Source: Pseudomonas sp. MRSN 12121 | GTDB lineage: Bacteria > Pseudomonadota > Gammaproteobacteria > Pseudomonadales > Pseudomonadaceae | Direction of reading: 5' to 3' | Length of the DNA: 64,000 nucleotides | Assembly (NCBI RefSeq): GCF_000931465.1 | Contig: NZ_CP010892.1 | Span: 6,037,388-6,101,387, forward strand | Shown: piece by piece, positions 1 through 7,869 of the stretch | Layout: each line of letters starts with the position of its first letter | How positions within the stretch are numbered: the first letter of the stretch is position 1 | Notes under the pieces: generated by a model | Told to the model about the DNA's origin: nothing | Databases searched by the model: none | What the model saw: the letters and a program-made list of their open reading frames with translations, nothing else | Made by a program: the position numbers and the translations under genes

Positions 1-1
1 C

Positions 2-340
2 CTGCTGGGCCTGTCGCTGTATTTCCTGCCCGGCCTGTGGCTGATGGTGACCCTGGCCTTCGCCGAGTACCTGCTGGTGCTCAGGGGCCTGCAACCGCTG
101 GCCGCGATCAAGGAAAGCTTCCGCCTGACCCGCGGGCACTTCCTGCGGATCCTGATGTGCATCCTGGCCGTGATGGCCCCACTGTGGGTACTCAAGGGTG
201 CCAGCCTGGCGGCGTATCCCGATCCCGGCCCGCTGCTCTCGTTGCTGATCGAAAGCGCCCACAGCTTCCTGCAACTGTTCACCAGCGTGGTGGTGTTCCG
301 CCTGTTCATGCTGATCGGCGACGCCCCCGCCAACGACTGA
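2..340 (+). CDS. YciC-family inner-membrane protein, C-terminal part
   Basis: The frame is open from the first bases of the window and ends at TGA, leaving about 112 residues; the N-terminus lies outside. The visible part is hydrophobic, with segments around SLYFLPGLWLMVTLAF, an amphipathic stretch with the motif IKESFRLTRGHF, then two further membrane segments (ILMCILAVMAPLW and FTSVVVFRLFML). The SFRLTRG-type motif followed by a membrane helix is typical of the UPF0259/YciC membrane protein family, whose biochemical role is not established. The 89 bases to the next gene show no hairpin. The family call is inference from motif and topology; integral membrane location is clear. Confidence 0.6.
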   Translation: MLGLSLYFLPGLWLMVTLAFAEYLLVLRGLQPLAAIKESFRLTRGHFLRILMCILAVMAPLWVLKGASLAAYPDPGPLLSLLIESAHSFLQLFTSVVVFRLFMLIGDAPAND

Positions 341-429
341 CTCCCGGGGCCGACCGCTCTGCCCCTTGGGTGGCGGCCCTGCTCTCGGTTATGCTCGGGC
401 TCCATCCCGCAACGCCATAAGCCGAGCCG

Positions 430-1509
430 ATGTCCCGTCTACTGCGCTTCCTCCTCCTGGGCCTGCTGATCAGTGCAGGCCTGTTGTCAGCCCTGCTCTA
501 CAGCCTGACCTGGCGCCCCGACGCCAAGACGCCACTGCCCATTGCCTGCACCGGCAAGGCTCCCAGCCTGGTGCCGGGCCAGGCGCTGAAGGTGATGACC
601 TGGAACGTGCAGTACCTGGCGGGCAAGCGCTACGTGTTCTGGAACGACCAGGCCCGCGGGCCGGACGAACGCCCGACCGCCGAGGACATGGCCTTCAGCC
701 TGGACGAAGTGGCCCGGGTGATTCGCGACGAGCAGCCAGACATCGTGCTGGTGCAGGAACTGGATGACGACGCCAAGGCCAGCGACTACCAGGACCAGCT
801 CAAGCTGCTGCAGGAACGCCTCGCCGATCTCTATCCCTGCAGCACCCGGGCCTTCGACTGGAAGGCCGACTTCGTGCCCTCCCCGCACATCTTCGGCAGC
901 GTCGGCCGGCAACTGGCGACCTTGAGCCGCTACCGCATCGAACACGCCGAGCGCCTGCAATTGCCGGTGCCCGAGGCCAACGTCGTGAGCCGCCAGTTCC
1001 AGCCGAAGAACGCCGTGCTGGTGAGCTACCTGCCGCTGAGCGACGGCGGCCAGCTGGCGGTGCTCAACACCCACCTGGACCGCCCGGCGAAGGCCGACGG
1101 CACTTTACCGGCACAGGTGAATGCCGTGGCGCGGATTCTCGACCGCTTCGAGGGCCGCGGGACGCCCTGGCTGATCGGCGGCGACTTCAATCTGCTACCG
1201 CTGGGCCAGTACCAACGCCTCGCCCCCGAGCAACGCGCGCCCTACGCCGCCGACAGCGCGCTGCACACGCTCTGGGACAAGTACCCGATGATCCCCAGCA
1301 ACAACGAAGCCAGCGGCATCGACCGCGCACAGTGGCTGACCCACTACCCCAACGACCCGAGCCTGAACGGCCCGGATCGCACCCTCGACTACCTGTTCCA
1401 CAGCCCGCGGCTCAAGCGGGTCGAGGCCCGGGTCCGCCAGGACGACACCCTGCGCATCTCCGATCATCTACCGCTGATCGCCCGCTTCCTGCTGCCTGCT
1501 GCGCTGTAG
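430..1509 (+). CDS. Membrane-anchored endonuclease/exonuclease/phosphatase (EEP) family hydrolase
   Basis: 359 residues. Residues 5-26 form one hydrophobic N-terminal segment (signal anchor), so the catalytic domain probably faces the periplasm. The EEP (DNase I-like) fold motifs appear in order: MTWNVQYL (N58), VLVQELDDD (metal-binding E109), a central H in LNTHLDRP, GGDFNLLP, and the terminal SDHLPLIARF. These are the metal and phosphate-binding residues of Mg-dependent phosphodiesterases. The substrate (nucleic acid, phosphoinositide or sphingolipid-like) cannot be decided; sphingomyelinase-type and nuclease members share the same motifs. It ends 13 bases before the convergent hrpB stop codon. 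Confidence 0.85.
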   Translation: MSRLLRFLLLGLLISAGLLSALLYSLTWRPDAKTPLPIACTGKAPSLVPGQALKVMTWNVQYLAGKRYVFWNDQARGPDERPTAEDMAFSLDEVARVIRDEQPDIVLVQELDDDAKASDYQDQLKLLQERLADLYPCSTRAFDWKADFVPSPHIFGSVGRQLATLSRYRIEHAERLQLPVPEANVVSRQFQPKNAVLVSYLPLSDGGQLAVLNTHLDRPAKADGTLPAQVNAVARILDRFEGRGTPWLIGGDFNLLPLGQYQRLAPEQRAPYAADSALHTLWDKYPMIPSNNEASGIDRAQWLTHYPNDPSLNGPDRTLDYLFHSPRLKRVEARVRQDDTLRISDHLPLIARFLLPAAL

Positions 1510-1522
1510 CCGCAGCCCCGGG

Positions 1523-4054
1523 TTACTTGCGCGGCTTGGCCCGGGCCGTGGCCTCGGCCACCAGCGGGTCGTCCGGCCAATAGTGTTTCGGGTAGCGGCC
1601 CTTGAGGTCCTTCTTCACCTCGGCGTAGGTGCTGCGCCAGAAGTTCGCCAGGTCCTGGGTGACCTGCACCGGTCGCCGCGCCGGAGACAGCAGATGCAGC
1701 TTGACCACCTGCCGCCCGCCGGCGATCCGTGGCGTCTCGGCCAGACCGAACAGCTCCTGCAAACGCACCGCGAGAATCGGCGGCTGCTCGCTGTAGTCGA
1801 GGCGGATCGACGAACCGGACGGCACCCGCAGCTGCTGCGGCGCCCACTCGTCCAGGCGCTGTGGCAACGGCCAGGGCAGCAGGTTGTGGACGATGCCGGC
1901 CAGGTCCAGGTTGGCGAAATGGCTGAGCCGCGACACCTTGCCCAGGTATGGCAGCAACCAGTGTTCCAGGCTCTTGAGCAGGGCGGCGTCGCTGACATCC
2001 GGCCATTCGCTCTCGCCCCTGGCCTGCTGATCGAGCTGGCGCAACAGCGCCACCCGCGCCTGCCACTGGCGCAGCTCGGGGGTCCAGGGCAACAGTTCCA
2101 GGCCCTTGCGCCGTACCAGATTGACCAGCGCCTGGCTGCGCGCCGCCTCGTCCAGCCCGGTCAAGGGCTCGCGGCTGAGTACCAGTTCGCCGACCTTGCG
2201 CTGGCGCTCGGCGCGCAGCACGCCTTCGCGTTCGTCCCAGTCCAGCTGGTCGACGCTGCGCACCTGCTCGGCCAGGACCGAGTCGAACAGCGCCGGGTCG
2301 AAATCCGCCGCCAGGTAGATGCGCTCTTCGCGCTGCCCCTGGCGGCTGCCCAGGTCGGCGATCACCAGCCAGGGCTGTTTCATCAGGTTGTCGGTCTCGC
2401 TGAACAGCGCCGCCCGGCCGTTGGCCAGCCGGTATTCGGCGCCGCCGGGGCGGCGTTGCTGGGCGACCCGGTCCGGGTAGGCCAGCGCCAGCAGGGCCCC
2501 GAGCCAGCGCGGATGATCGGGGTCGGCCACCGGCTGCTCCGGCTGGCCACGCAAATAGCCGCGGTACTGCCGCGCCAGCTGCCGGGCCCGCTGTACCCCG
2601 CCCTGGGCGCCACGGGCCGCGCGCTCCTCGCCGGACAGCAGCGCCAGGCGGCTGTGCAGGTCGGCGCCGCCACCGCGCAGGATATCGCGCTCACCGAGCA
2701 GGGCAGCGACGTCGCAGGCCATGTGCGCCAGCCCCAGGGCCTGGCCGCGCAACAGCAGATGGGCGATGCGCGGGTGCGCCGGCAGCTCGGCCATGGCCTG
2801 GCCGTGAGCGGTCAGCTTCCCGTCCTCGCCCGCATTGGCCGTCAACGCGCCGAGGCGTTCGAGCAGGTCCTGGGCCTGGGCATAGGCCGCGCCGGGCGGC
2901 GCGTCCAGCCACACCAGCTGCGCCGGGGCCACGCCCCAGCGCGCCAATTGCAGGGCCAGCCCGGCGAGGTCGGCCTGGAGAATCTCCGCACTGCCATAGG
3001 CCGCCAGTTGTTCGTGCTGGTCCTGGGACCACAGGCGGTAGCACACCCCCGGTTCCAGGCGCCCGGCCCGACCGGCGCGCTGGGTGGCGCTGGCCCGGGA
3101 AATGCGCTGGGTGTCCAGGCGAGTCATGCCGCTGCCCGGGTCGAAGCGCGGCACCCGCGCCAGCCCGGCATCGACCACCACGCGCACGCCGTCGATGGTC
3201 AGGCTGGTCTCGGCGATATTGGTCGCCAGTACCACTTTGCGCTGGCCGGCGGGCGCCGGGTCGATGGCCGCGCGTTGCGCCGCCAGGTCCAGCTCGCCGT
3301 GCAGCGGGCAGAGCAGGATGTCGCGGCGTTCACCCAGGGCATCGGCCAGTTGCTGATGCACCCGGCGGATCTCCGCCTGGCCCGGCAGGAACACCAGCAC
3401 GCTGCCGCTTTCATCGTGCAGCGCCTCGAGAATGGTCTGCACCAGGCGCGGCTCGATGAACTCGCCCGGCTGGAACGGCCGCCCCCAGCGCACATCGACC
3501 GGGAACATGCGGCCTTCGCTGCGCAGGATCGGCGCGTCGTCGAGCAGCCCGGCCAGGCGCTCGCCCTCCAGGGTCGCCGACATCAGCAGGATTTTCAGCG
3601 GCTGCTCGTCACGCAGCAGCTCGCGGCCGTTAAGGCTCAGGGCCAGGGCCAGGTCGGCGTCGAGGCTGCGTTCGTGGAATTCGTCGAAGATCAGCAGGCC
3701 GACGCCTTCCAGCGCCGGATTGTCTTGCAGGCGGCGCGTCAGGATGCCCTCGGTGACCACTTCGATACGGGTATTCGGGCCGACCTTGCTGTCGAGGCGA
3801 ATGCGGTAGCCCACGGTTTCGCCGACCTTTTCCCCCAGTTCGCTGGCCAGTCGTTCGGCCGCCGCCCGTGCCGCCAGGCGCCGGGGCTCGAGCATGAGGA
3901 TGCGTTGTCCGGCCAGCCAGGGTTCGTTCAACAGGGCCAAAGGCACGCGGGTAGTCTTACCGGCGCCGGGCGGTGCTTCGAGCACGGCCTCGTGGCGTGT
4001 CGCCAGGGCTTCGCGCAGGGCGGGTAAAACTTCATCAATTGGCAAAGAATTCAT
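1523..4054 (-). CDS. hrpB: ATP-dependent RNA helicase HrpB
   Basis: 843 residues from the ATG at 4054, chosen over an upstream TTG (4066) because GGGAG stands 5 bases before the ATG. It is a DEAH/RHA-type superfamily 2 helicase. Walker A GAGKTT is at residues 30-35; the Walker B box reads IFDEFHERS (DEFH variant); motif III is SATLEG and motif VI is QRAGRAGR. HA2/OB-like and HrpB-specific C-terminal domains follow, including a C-terminal basic tail rich in K and R. Length fits HrpB (about 810-850) rather than HrpA (about 1300). The exact RNA substrate of HrpB is not settled. The gene is convergent with the EEP hydrolase gene. Confidence 0.95.
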   Translation of the reverse strand: MNSLPIDEVLPALREALATRHEAVLEAPPGAGKTTRVPLALLNEPWLAGQRILMLEPRRLAARAAAERLASELGEKVGETVGYRIRLDSKVGPNTRIEVVTEGILTRRLQDNPALEGVGLLIFDEFHERSLDADLALALSLNGRELLRDEQPLKILLMSATLEGERLAGLLDDAPILRSEGRMFPVDVRWGRPFQPGEFIEPRLVQTILEALHDESGSVLVFLPGQAEIRRVHQQLADALGERRDILLCPLHGELDLAAQRAAIDPAPAGQRKVVLATNIAETSLTIDGVRVVVDAGLARVPRFDPGSGMTRLDTQRISRASATQRAGRAGRLEPGVCYRLWSQDQHEQLAAYGSAEILQADLAGLALQLARWGVAPAQLVWLDAPPGAAYAQAQDLLERLGALTANAGEDGKLTAHGQAMAELPAHPRIAHLLLRGQALGLAHMACDVAALLGERDILRGGGADLHSRLALLSGEERAARGAQGGVQRARQLARQYRGYLRGQPEQPVADPDHPRWLGALLALAYPDRVAQQRRPGGAEYRLANGRAALFSETDNLMKQPWLVIADLGSRQGQREERIYLAADFDPALFDSVLAEQVRSVDQLDWDEREGVLRAERQRKVGELVLSREPLTGLDEAARSQALVNLVRRKGLELLPWTPELRQWQARVALLRQLDQQARGESEWPDVSDAALLKSLEHWLLPYLGKVSRLSHFANLDLAGIVHNLLPWPLPQRLDEWAPQQLRVPSGSSIRLDYSEQPPILAVRLQELFGLAETPRIAGGRQVVKLHLLSPARRPVQVTQDLANFWRSTYAEVKKDLKGRYPKHYWPDDPLVAEATARAKPRK

Positions 4055-4171
4055 ACTGGCTCCCAAACAGAGGCGCGAGTATAACGGCGAACTGCCTGGG
4101 GTTAATCACGGTCTGAATTCGTACCGGCAATGCTTCAACCCTGCTCTTTCGTGCCTGCTCAGGAGATTTAC

Positions 4172-4591
4172 ATGCGTATTGCTTTCCGCCTCATCGGTGG
4201 CGTCCTGGTTGCCACCCTGCTGACTCAGCTCACCGCCTGCGGCTCGATCTTCTTTCCCGACCGGCGCGGCCAGATCGAAGGCAAGATCGACCCGCTGGTG
4301 GCTGTGCTCGACGCCGTGGGGCTGCTGTTCTATGTGATCCCCGGGCTGATCGCCTTTGGCGTCGACTTCGCCACCGGCGCCATCTACCTGGAGCCGGGCA
4401 AGACCGCGCAGGTCGCCCCCCAGAAGCTGCAGCAGGCCATCGGCGCCGACGGCCAGGTCGATAACCGCAAGTTGCAGGCTATCCTCGAAAGCGAACTGGG
4501 CCGCAGCTTCCCGCTGGACGACCCACGCCTGATCCAGCACAAGGGCAACGTGCAGCAACTGGCCCTGTATGGCCTGCAACCCGCCGCCTGA
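4172..4591 (+). CDS. Small lipoprotein of unknown function
   Basis: 139 residues. The start at 4172 follows AGGAGATTTAC. The N-terminus is a lipoprotein signal: MRIAF, a hydrophobic stretch, then lipobox LTAC with Cys at about residue 23. Next come a conserved-looking segment (SIFFPDRRGQIEGKIDP), a second hydrophobic segment (VGLLFYVIPGLIAFGVDF) and a hydrophilic C-terminus. Homologues are common in pseudomonads, sometimes with a misleading polyribonucleotide nucleotidyltransferase label; nothing here resembles PNPase. It is followed 28 bases later by the fieF-like gene on the same strand, so the two are probably co-transcribed. Function unknown. Confidence 0.8.
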   Translation: MRIAFRLIGGVLVATLLTQLTACGSIFFPDRRGQIEGKIDPLVAVLDAVGLLFYVIPGLIAFGVDFATGAIYLEPGKTAQVAPQKLQQAIGADGQVDNRKLQAILESELGRSFPLDDPRLIQHKGNVQQLALYGLQPAA

Positions 4592-4619
4592 CCCTGGCGC
4601 CTGAAGGAACCCGCCTCGT

Positions 4620-5516
4620 ATGAGCAGTAGCCCGGAACACGCACGCCTGTTGCGCCTGGCAACACGTGCCTCGCTGGCCGTGGCCAGCATCCTGATCGTG
4701 GCCAAGGCCATCGCCTGGTGGCTGAGCGGCTCGGTCAGCCTGCTCGCGGGCCTGACCGACTCCCTGCTCGACGGCGCCGCGTCGTTCCTCAACCTGCTGG
4801 CCGTGCATTACGCCCTGCGCCCGGCCGACGACGACCACCGCTACGGCCACGGCAAGGCCGAGTCGTTGTCGGGCATGGCCCAGGCGCTGTTCATCGCCGT
4901 GAGCGCGGTGCTGATCGGGGTGCAGGCCGTCGAGCGCCTGCAGAACCCCGAGCCGCTGGGCGCGCCCTGGGTCGGGATCGGCGTGATGCTGCTATCGCTC
5001 GCCCTGACCGTGGCATTGCTGATGGTGCAGCACCGGGTGATCCGTGAAACCGGCTCCACCGCGGTGCGCGCCGACTCACTGCACTACCGCTCCGACCTGC
5101 TGCTCAACGGCAGCATCCTCGTGGCGCTGCTGCTGGCCAGTTTCGGCTGGCAGCAACTGGACGCCTGGTTCGGCCTGGCCATTGCCGTCTATATCCTCTG
5201 GAGCGCGATCCAGATCGCCCGGGAAAGCGTAGCGGTGTTGATGGATGAGGAACTGCCGCCCGAGGTCAGCCAGCACATGCTCGAACTGGCGTGCAGCGTT
5301 CCGGGCGTGCTCGGTGCCCATGACTTGCGCACGCGGATTTCCGGCAGCCACTGGTTCGTGCAACTGCACCTGGAACTGCCGGGGGAACTGACCCTGTCGG
5401 TGGCCCACGGCCTCAGCGATCGGGCCGCCGAAGCGATCCAGGCGGCCTATCCCAAGGCCGAGGTGCTGGTGCACGCCGACCCGCAGGAAGTGGTGCTGGC
5501 CGCCCGGGCTCAGTAA
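4620..5516 (+). CDS. fieF: Cation diffusion facilitator (FieF/YiiP-like) metal exporter
   Basis: 298 residues, the usual length for FieF. It is a proton-coupled Zn/Fe efflux antiporter of the inner membrane. Six membrane segments occupy roughly residues 15-205, followed by a cytoplasmic ferredoxin-like C-terminal domain. Metal-site and family signatures seen: LTDSLLDGAASF in TM2, the loop HRYGHGKAES, and the TM5 motif HYRSDLLLN. The C-terminal domain carries His residues (HDLRTRISGSHWFVQLHLEL) of the regulatory metal site. It directly follows a small lipoprotein gene. Its stop overlaps the convergent DUF6515 gene by 7 bases. Substrate specificity among Fe, Zn and Cd is not readable from sequence. 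Confidence 0.9.
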   Translation: MSSSPEHARLLRLATRASLAVASILIVAKAIAWWLSGSVSLLAGLTDSLLDGAASFLNLLAVHYALRPADDDHRYGHGKAESLSGMAQALFIAVSAVLIGVQAVERLQNPEPLGAPWVGIGVMLLSLALTVALLMVQHRVIRETGSTAVRADSLHYRSDLLLNGSILVALLLASFGWQQLDAWFGLAIAVYILWSAIQIARESVAVLMDEELPPEVSQHMLELACSVPGVLGAHDLRTRISGSHWFVQLHLELPGELTLSVAHGLSDRAAEAIQAAYPKAEVLVHADPQEVVLAARAQ

Positions 5517-6508
5517 GTCACCTGGTAACCGCGCGAGCTCAGGCAACCGCCCTGGGCCTGGCGGTAGGTCTGGACGACTTCCGGCGCCGGTGGATAGGTC
5601 ATGGTCGCCGGGTCGAAGCCACTCTGCTGCACGCCCCAGCGATAGCAGTCATAACGATCCTGATTGATCTGCTGCGGGCTTTGCCCCCTGACCGGGTACG
5701 CCAGCACGTTGTAGTCGTTGCCGGCCTGCGGCGGCGGGCTGGCCTGCGGCGGCTCGACCACCACGTATTGCTGGGTAGCGGCTTCGTAACTGTAATAGGC
5801 GCCCGCGGCCAGGAAGAACAGCGTGCTGCCGATCCACACCTCGCGCGCATAGTCCGGCAGGTAGGCCACGCGGATCCCGTAGGGCGGGCGCACCACCACG
5901 TAGCGTGGCCCCTGCGGACGGTACCAGTAGCCGCCGGAGAAGAAATAGTCCTGGCCGCGATAAGGCACGCGGTAATGCCGGTCCGGGAAGCGATCGATCA
6001 CATAACCGGGCCGGTATTGCGGGCCAGGGCCCCAGCCATTGCCATGCCCGTCGGGACGGCCCGGCCAGCGATGATCGTCGGGGCGCGAACCGGGGCCGCC
6101 GGCCTGCCAGTGCGGGTTGTAGTCGTTACGACGCGGGATGTCCTGGTAGTAGCCCGGGCGCGGCTCCTGGGTCTGGCGGACGGTATCGGGACGCCCCTGG
6201 ATCGACAGGTTGGCCGACGGTTGTTCCGGGCGCCCGCGCCCCTCATCGTTCGGCCCGTGGTTCTGCCAGCGCCCGTTCTGGACGTTGCGCTCGAACTGCT
6301 GGCTGTTATCGCCGCGAATGATTTCATTCTGCGGGCGCGACTGATGGCTTTCGCCGCGTCCCTGGCCGTTGCCTGGATAGCCGTCATCGCCGCGCTGGCC
6401 GCCATTGGACCAGCCACGGCCGTCGTTGCGGTCTTCGGCGAGCACTTGCGCACTGACGCTCACACATAGCAAACCAACACCTGCCAAACGCCAGATGCGC
6501 GATTTCAT
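5510..6508 (-). CDS. DUF6515 family secreted protein, Arg/Gly/Asn-rich
   Basis: 332 residues from the ATG at 6508, preceded by GTGAGGAATAGC; the longer frame upstream lacks a signal sequence, so this start is preferred. Residues 1-26 are a signal peptide ending ...SAQVLA. Residues 27 to about 170 are low complexity, rich in R, G, N, Q and P. The conserved part follows: a YRVPYRGQDYFFSGGYWYRP segment, PPYGIRVAYLPDY, a hydrophobic stretch (STLFFLAAGAYY) and YVVVEPP, which match the DUF6515 pattern. A C-terminal QDRYDCYRW...SGFDP module is also present. An envelope location is likely; function is unknown. Upstream lies a candidate non-coding transcript running in the same direction that ends in a strong terminator 133 bases before this start. 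Confidence 0.8.
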   Translation of the reverse strand: MKSRIWRLAGVGLLCVSVSAQVLAEDRNDGRGWSNGGQRGDDGYPGNGQGRGESHQSRPQNEIIRGDNSQQFERNVQNGRWQNHGPNDEGRGRPEQPSANLSIQGRPDTVRQTQEPRPGYYQDIPRRNDYNPHWQAGGPGSRPDDHRWPGRPDGHGNGWGPGPQYRPGYVIDRFPDRHYRVPYRGQDYFFSGGYWYRPQGPRYVVVRPPYGIRVAYLPDYAREVWIGSTLFFLAAGAYYSYEAATQQYVVVEPPQASPPPQAGNDYNVLAYPVRGQSPQQINQDRYDCYRWGVQQSGFDPATMTYPPAPEVVQTYRQAQGGCLSSRGYQVTY

Positions 6509-6641
6509 GCTATTCCTCACTGCGGATGGGGTGCCTGTAGATAAGACTGGAAAAGCCCAGGCCGGTTCTGCCACAGGTTATCAGGCGCAAGACTTATTTA
6601 TTGAGCGCCCAGCGGGATATTTCCCGGCTTTCCCCCAGGCA

Positions 6642-6827
6642 ATAAAAAAGGGGGACCCGTCGGCCCCCCCTTGGAATTTCGTCCGTGCTCGACGCTTATG
6701 ACGCCGGCTCACCTCACGCCGTCTTCTGGACAGTGTGCAGCCCGGGGGCCGGCTCAACCCTGTGGGATTGGCGGCCGCGGCAGGCCTGATTCGGCGGGCC
6801 GCAGTGGACTCTGTGTCCGGGCAGTGA
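6642..6827 (-). ncRNA. Candidate small RNA or terminated leader transcript
   Basis: This is inferred, not recognised. On the minus strand there is a plausible sigma-70 promoter: TTGTCG at 6862-6857, a 17-base spacer and TTATCA at 6839-6834. About 185 bases downstream is a strong intrinsic terminator at 6644-6666. The transcript has no ATG and no RBS-preceded open frame, so it is likely non-coding. It lies divergent from the Lrp/AsnC gene, with palindromic operator-like sites between. It could be an independent small RNA, or an attenuated leader of the DUF6515 gene 133 bases further on. It is not 6S, tmRNA, RNase P or SRP RNA by their signature sequences. Confidence 0.4.
6644..6666 (-). terminator. 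Intrinsic terminator (minus strand)
   Basis: Read on the minus strand: GGGGGGCC, loop GACG, GGTCCCCC (8 bp, one G-U pair), followed at once by TTTTTT. On the plus strand the hairpin is preceded by As and followed by TTGG, so it terminates only leftward transcription. No protein gene ends just upstream, which is the reason for proposing a non-coding transcript here. Confidence 0.75.
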
Positions 6828-6863
6828 TTCTGGTGATAAGAATAGGCCTGGCACGCCGACAAA

Positions 6864-6934
6864 TGATTGCTAAGATTGCTCAATCAAACATCACTTGCGC
6901 AATTTTTAACCCTAGATAGATAATATTGCGCAAT
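6864..6934. promoter_or_regulatory. Cluster of ATTGCNCAAT palindromes, candidate Lrp/AsnC operators
   Basis: Three palindromes are visible: ATTGCTCAAT at 6875-6884, CTTGCGCAAT at 6894-6903 (TTGCGCAA core) and ATTGCGCAAT at 6925-6934. A half-copy, ATTGCTAA, sits at 6866-6873. The last two have centres 31 bases apart (three helical turns) and the first pair 19 bases (about two turns). Regular phased sites next to an Lrp/AsnC gene fit autoregulation by an oligomeric Lrp-type protein. They lie between the regulator start (6957) and the candidate minus-strand promoter (6862-6834), so they could control both directions. Binding by the adjacent regulator is inference. Confidence 0.5.
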
Positions 6935-6956
6935 AGTTAAGATAAAGGCCCGACCC

Positions 6957-7436
6957 ATGAGCAAACTTGACCGGTACGACCTCAGCATTTTGGCGGAATT
7001 GCAGCGCGACGCCCGCATCTCCAATCAGGAACTGGCCGAACGTATCGGCCTGTCGCCTTCGCCGTGTTCGCGCCGGGTCAAGCAGCTGGAAGACGATGGC
7101 TACATCTCCCGCCAGGTAGCCCTGCTGGACCGCAAGATGCTCGGCCTGAGCCTGACCGCCTATGTGCTGATCGGCATGGACCGCCACACTCCCGAGCGCT
7201 TCGAGAACTTCGAGGCGGCGATCCGCAACCTGCCACAAGTGCTGGAATGCAGCCTGGTCACCGGCATGGACGCCGACTACCAGCTCAAGGTGGTGGTGCC
7301 GGACATGGATCACTACCAGAAGCTGCTGCTGGGCCACCTGACCCGCATCGAAGGCGTGACCAGCGTGCGTTCCAGCTTCGTGCTCAACCAGGTGCTCAAC
7401 AGCACCGAGCTGCCGCTGACACACCTGCGCAACTGA
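6957..7436 (+). CDS. Lrp/AsnC family transcriptional regulator
   Basis: 159 residues, standard for the family. Residues 5-65 form the winged helix-turn-helix (LDRYDLSILAELQRDARISNQELAERIGLSPSPCSRRVKQLE). Residues 70-150 form the RAM/AsnC ligand-binding alpha-beta domain, including VLECSLVTGMDADYQLKVVVPD, where the GMDADY stretch is the usual effector-binding loop. Such proteins are octameric regulators answering amino acids. No amino-acid enzyme gene is adjacent, so the effector is unknown. Palindromic ATTGCNCAAT sites just upstream suggest autoregulation. A REP pair follows the gene. Confidence 0.9.
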   Translation: MSKLDRYDLSILAELQRDARISNQELAERIGLSPSPCSRRVKQLEDDGYISRQVALLDRKMLGLSLTAYVLIGMDRHTPERFENFEAAIRNLPQVLECSLVTGMDADYQLKVVVPDMDHYQKLLLGHLTRIEGVTSVRSSFVLNQVLNSTELPLTHLRN

Positions 7437-7440
7437 CCCA

Positions 7441-7549
7441 CTCCTGCAGGAGCAAGGGGGACGCCCAGTTCTTGCTCGCGATAGAAACGTCCGGCTCCAG
7501 CCGATGTGTAGTCAGGAACATTTATCGCGAGCAAGCTTCGCTCCTACAG
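7441..7549. repeat. REPIN-like pair of inverted REP sequences
   Basis: A right-hand REP (ATCGCGAGCAAGCTTCGCTC, then CTACAG) lies at 7524-7549. A degenerate inverted partner at 7441-7482 contains CTTGCTCGCGAT. This is the common Pseudomonas extragenic palindrome, mobilised by RAYT transposases. It lies between the Lrp-type gene and the DUF2788 gene. Confidence 0.75.
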
Positions 7550-7613
7550 AAGCCCCCCAACGGTGTGACGACGAAGCGCACCCGGGTCAATGCCGCGCCG
7601 CGTGCCCTTGGCG

Positions 7614-7619
7614 TATACT
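7614..7619 (+). promoter_or_regulatory. Probable -10 element for the DUF2788 gene
   Basis: TATACT stands 41 bases before the ATG at 7660. No good -35 hexamer is seen at 17 bases, so the promoter is either weak or activator-dependent. This is the best -10 match in the spacer after the REP pair. Confidence 0.35.
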
Positions 7620-7659
7620 CGCCCCCGCCTTTTAGCCTTGCCCGCGCTGGAGATGTTCA

Positions 7660-7869
7660 ATGGATCCTGCAGTATTCGAAGAGTGGATGATGACCGGCCT
7701 GGTGACCATCCTGATCATTTTCATGGCCTTCATCGTCTGGGATCTGGCGAAGAAGTCCAAGGCCGGGCGTTTCGGCTCGTTCATTCTGTTCTTCGTCCTC
7801 GGCCTGGGCGTAGCCGCGTTCATCATCAAGAGCGTGGTGATCGGCCTGATCGAGTCCGGCGCCTTATAA
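7660..7869 (+). CDS. DUF2788 small membrane protein
   Basis: 69 residues. Two hydrophobic segments (about residues 11-30 and 42-64) are separated by the charged loop DLAKKSKAGRFG, which is the signature of DUF2788. It is an inner-membrane protein of unknown function, common in Pseudomonas. GGAGATGTTC precedes the start. Its last 6 bases overlap the convergent rluE stop region, so no terminator separates the two genes. Confidence 0.85.
   Translation: MDPAVFEEWMMTGLVTILIIFMAFIVWDLAKKSKAGRFGSFILFFVLGLGVAAFIIKSVVIGLIESGAL

Noticed and set aside
1583..4027. 814-residue open frame antisense to hrpB
   Set aside because: Shadow frame caused by high GC; low-complexity Gln/Arg/Leu-rich translation with no domain, while hrpB has all helicase motifs.
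6642..6830. Known housekeeping RNAs (6S, tmRNA, RNase P, SRP RNA)
   Set aside because: None of their signature sequences is present in the candidate transcript.
6581..6883. 100-residue minus-strand frame in the Lrp upstream region
   Set aside because: Runs through a strong terminator, starts upstream of the best promoter and has no RBS or family resemblance; treated as non-coding.
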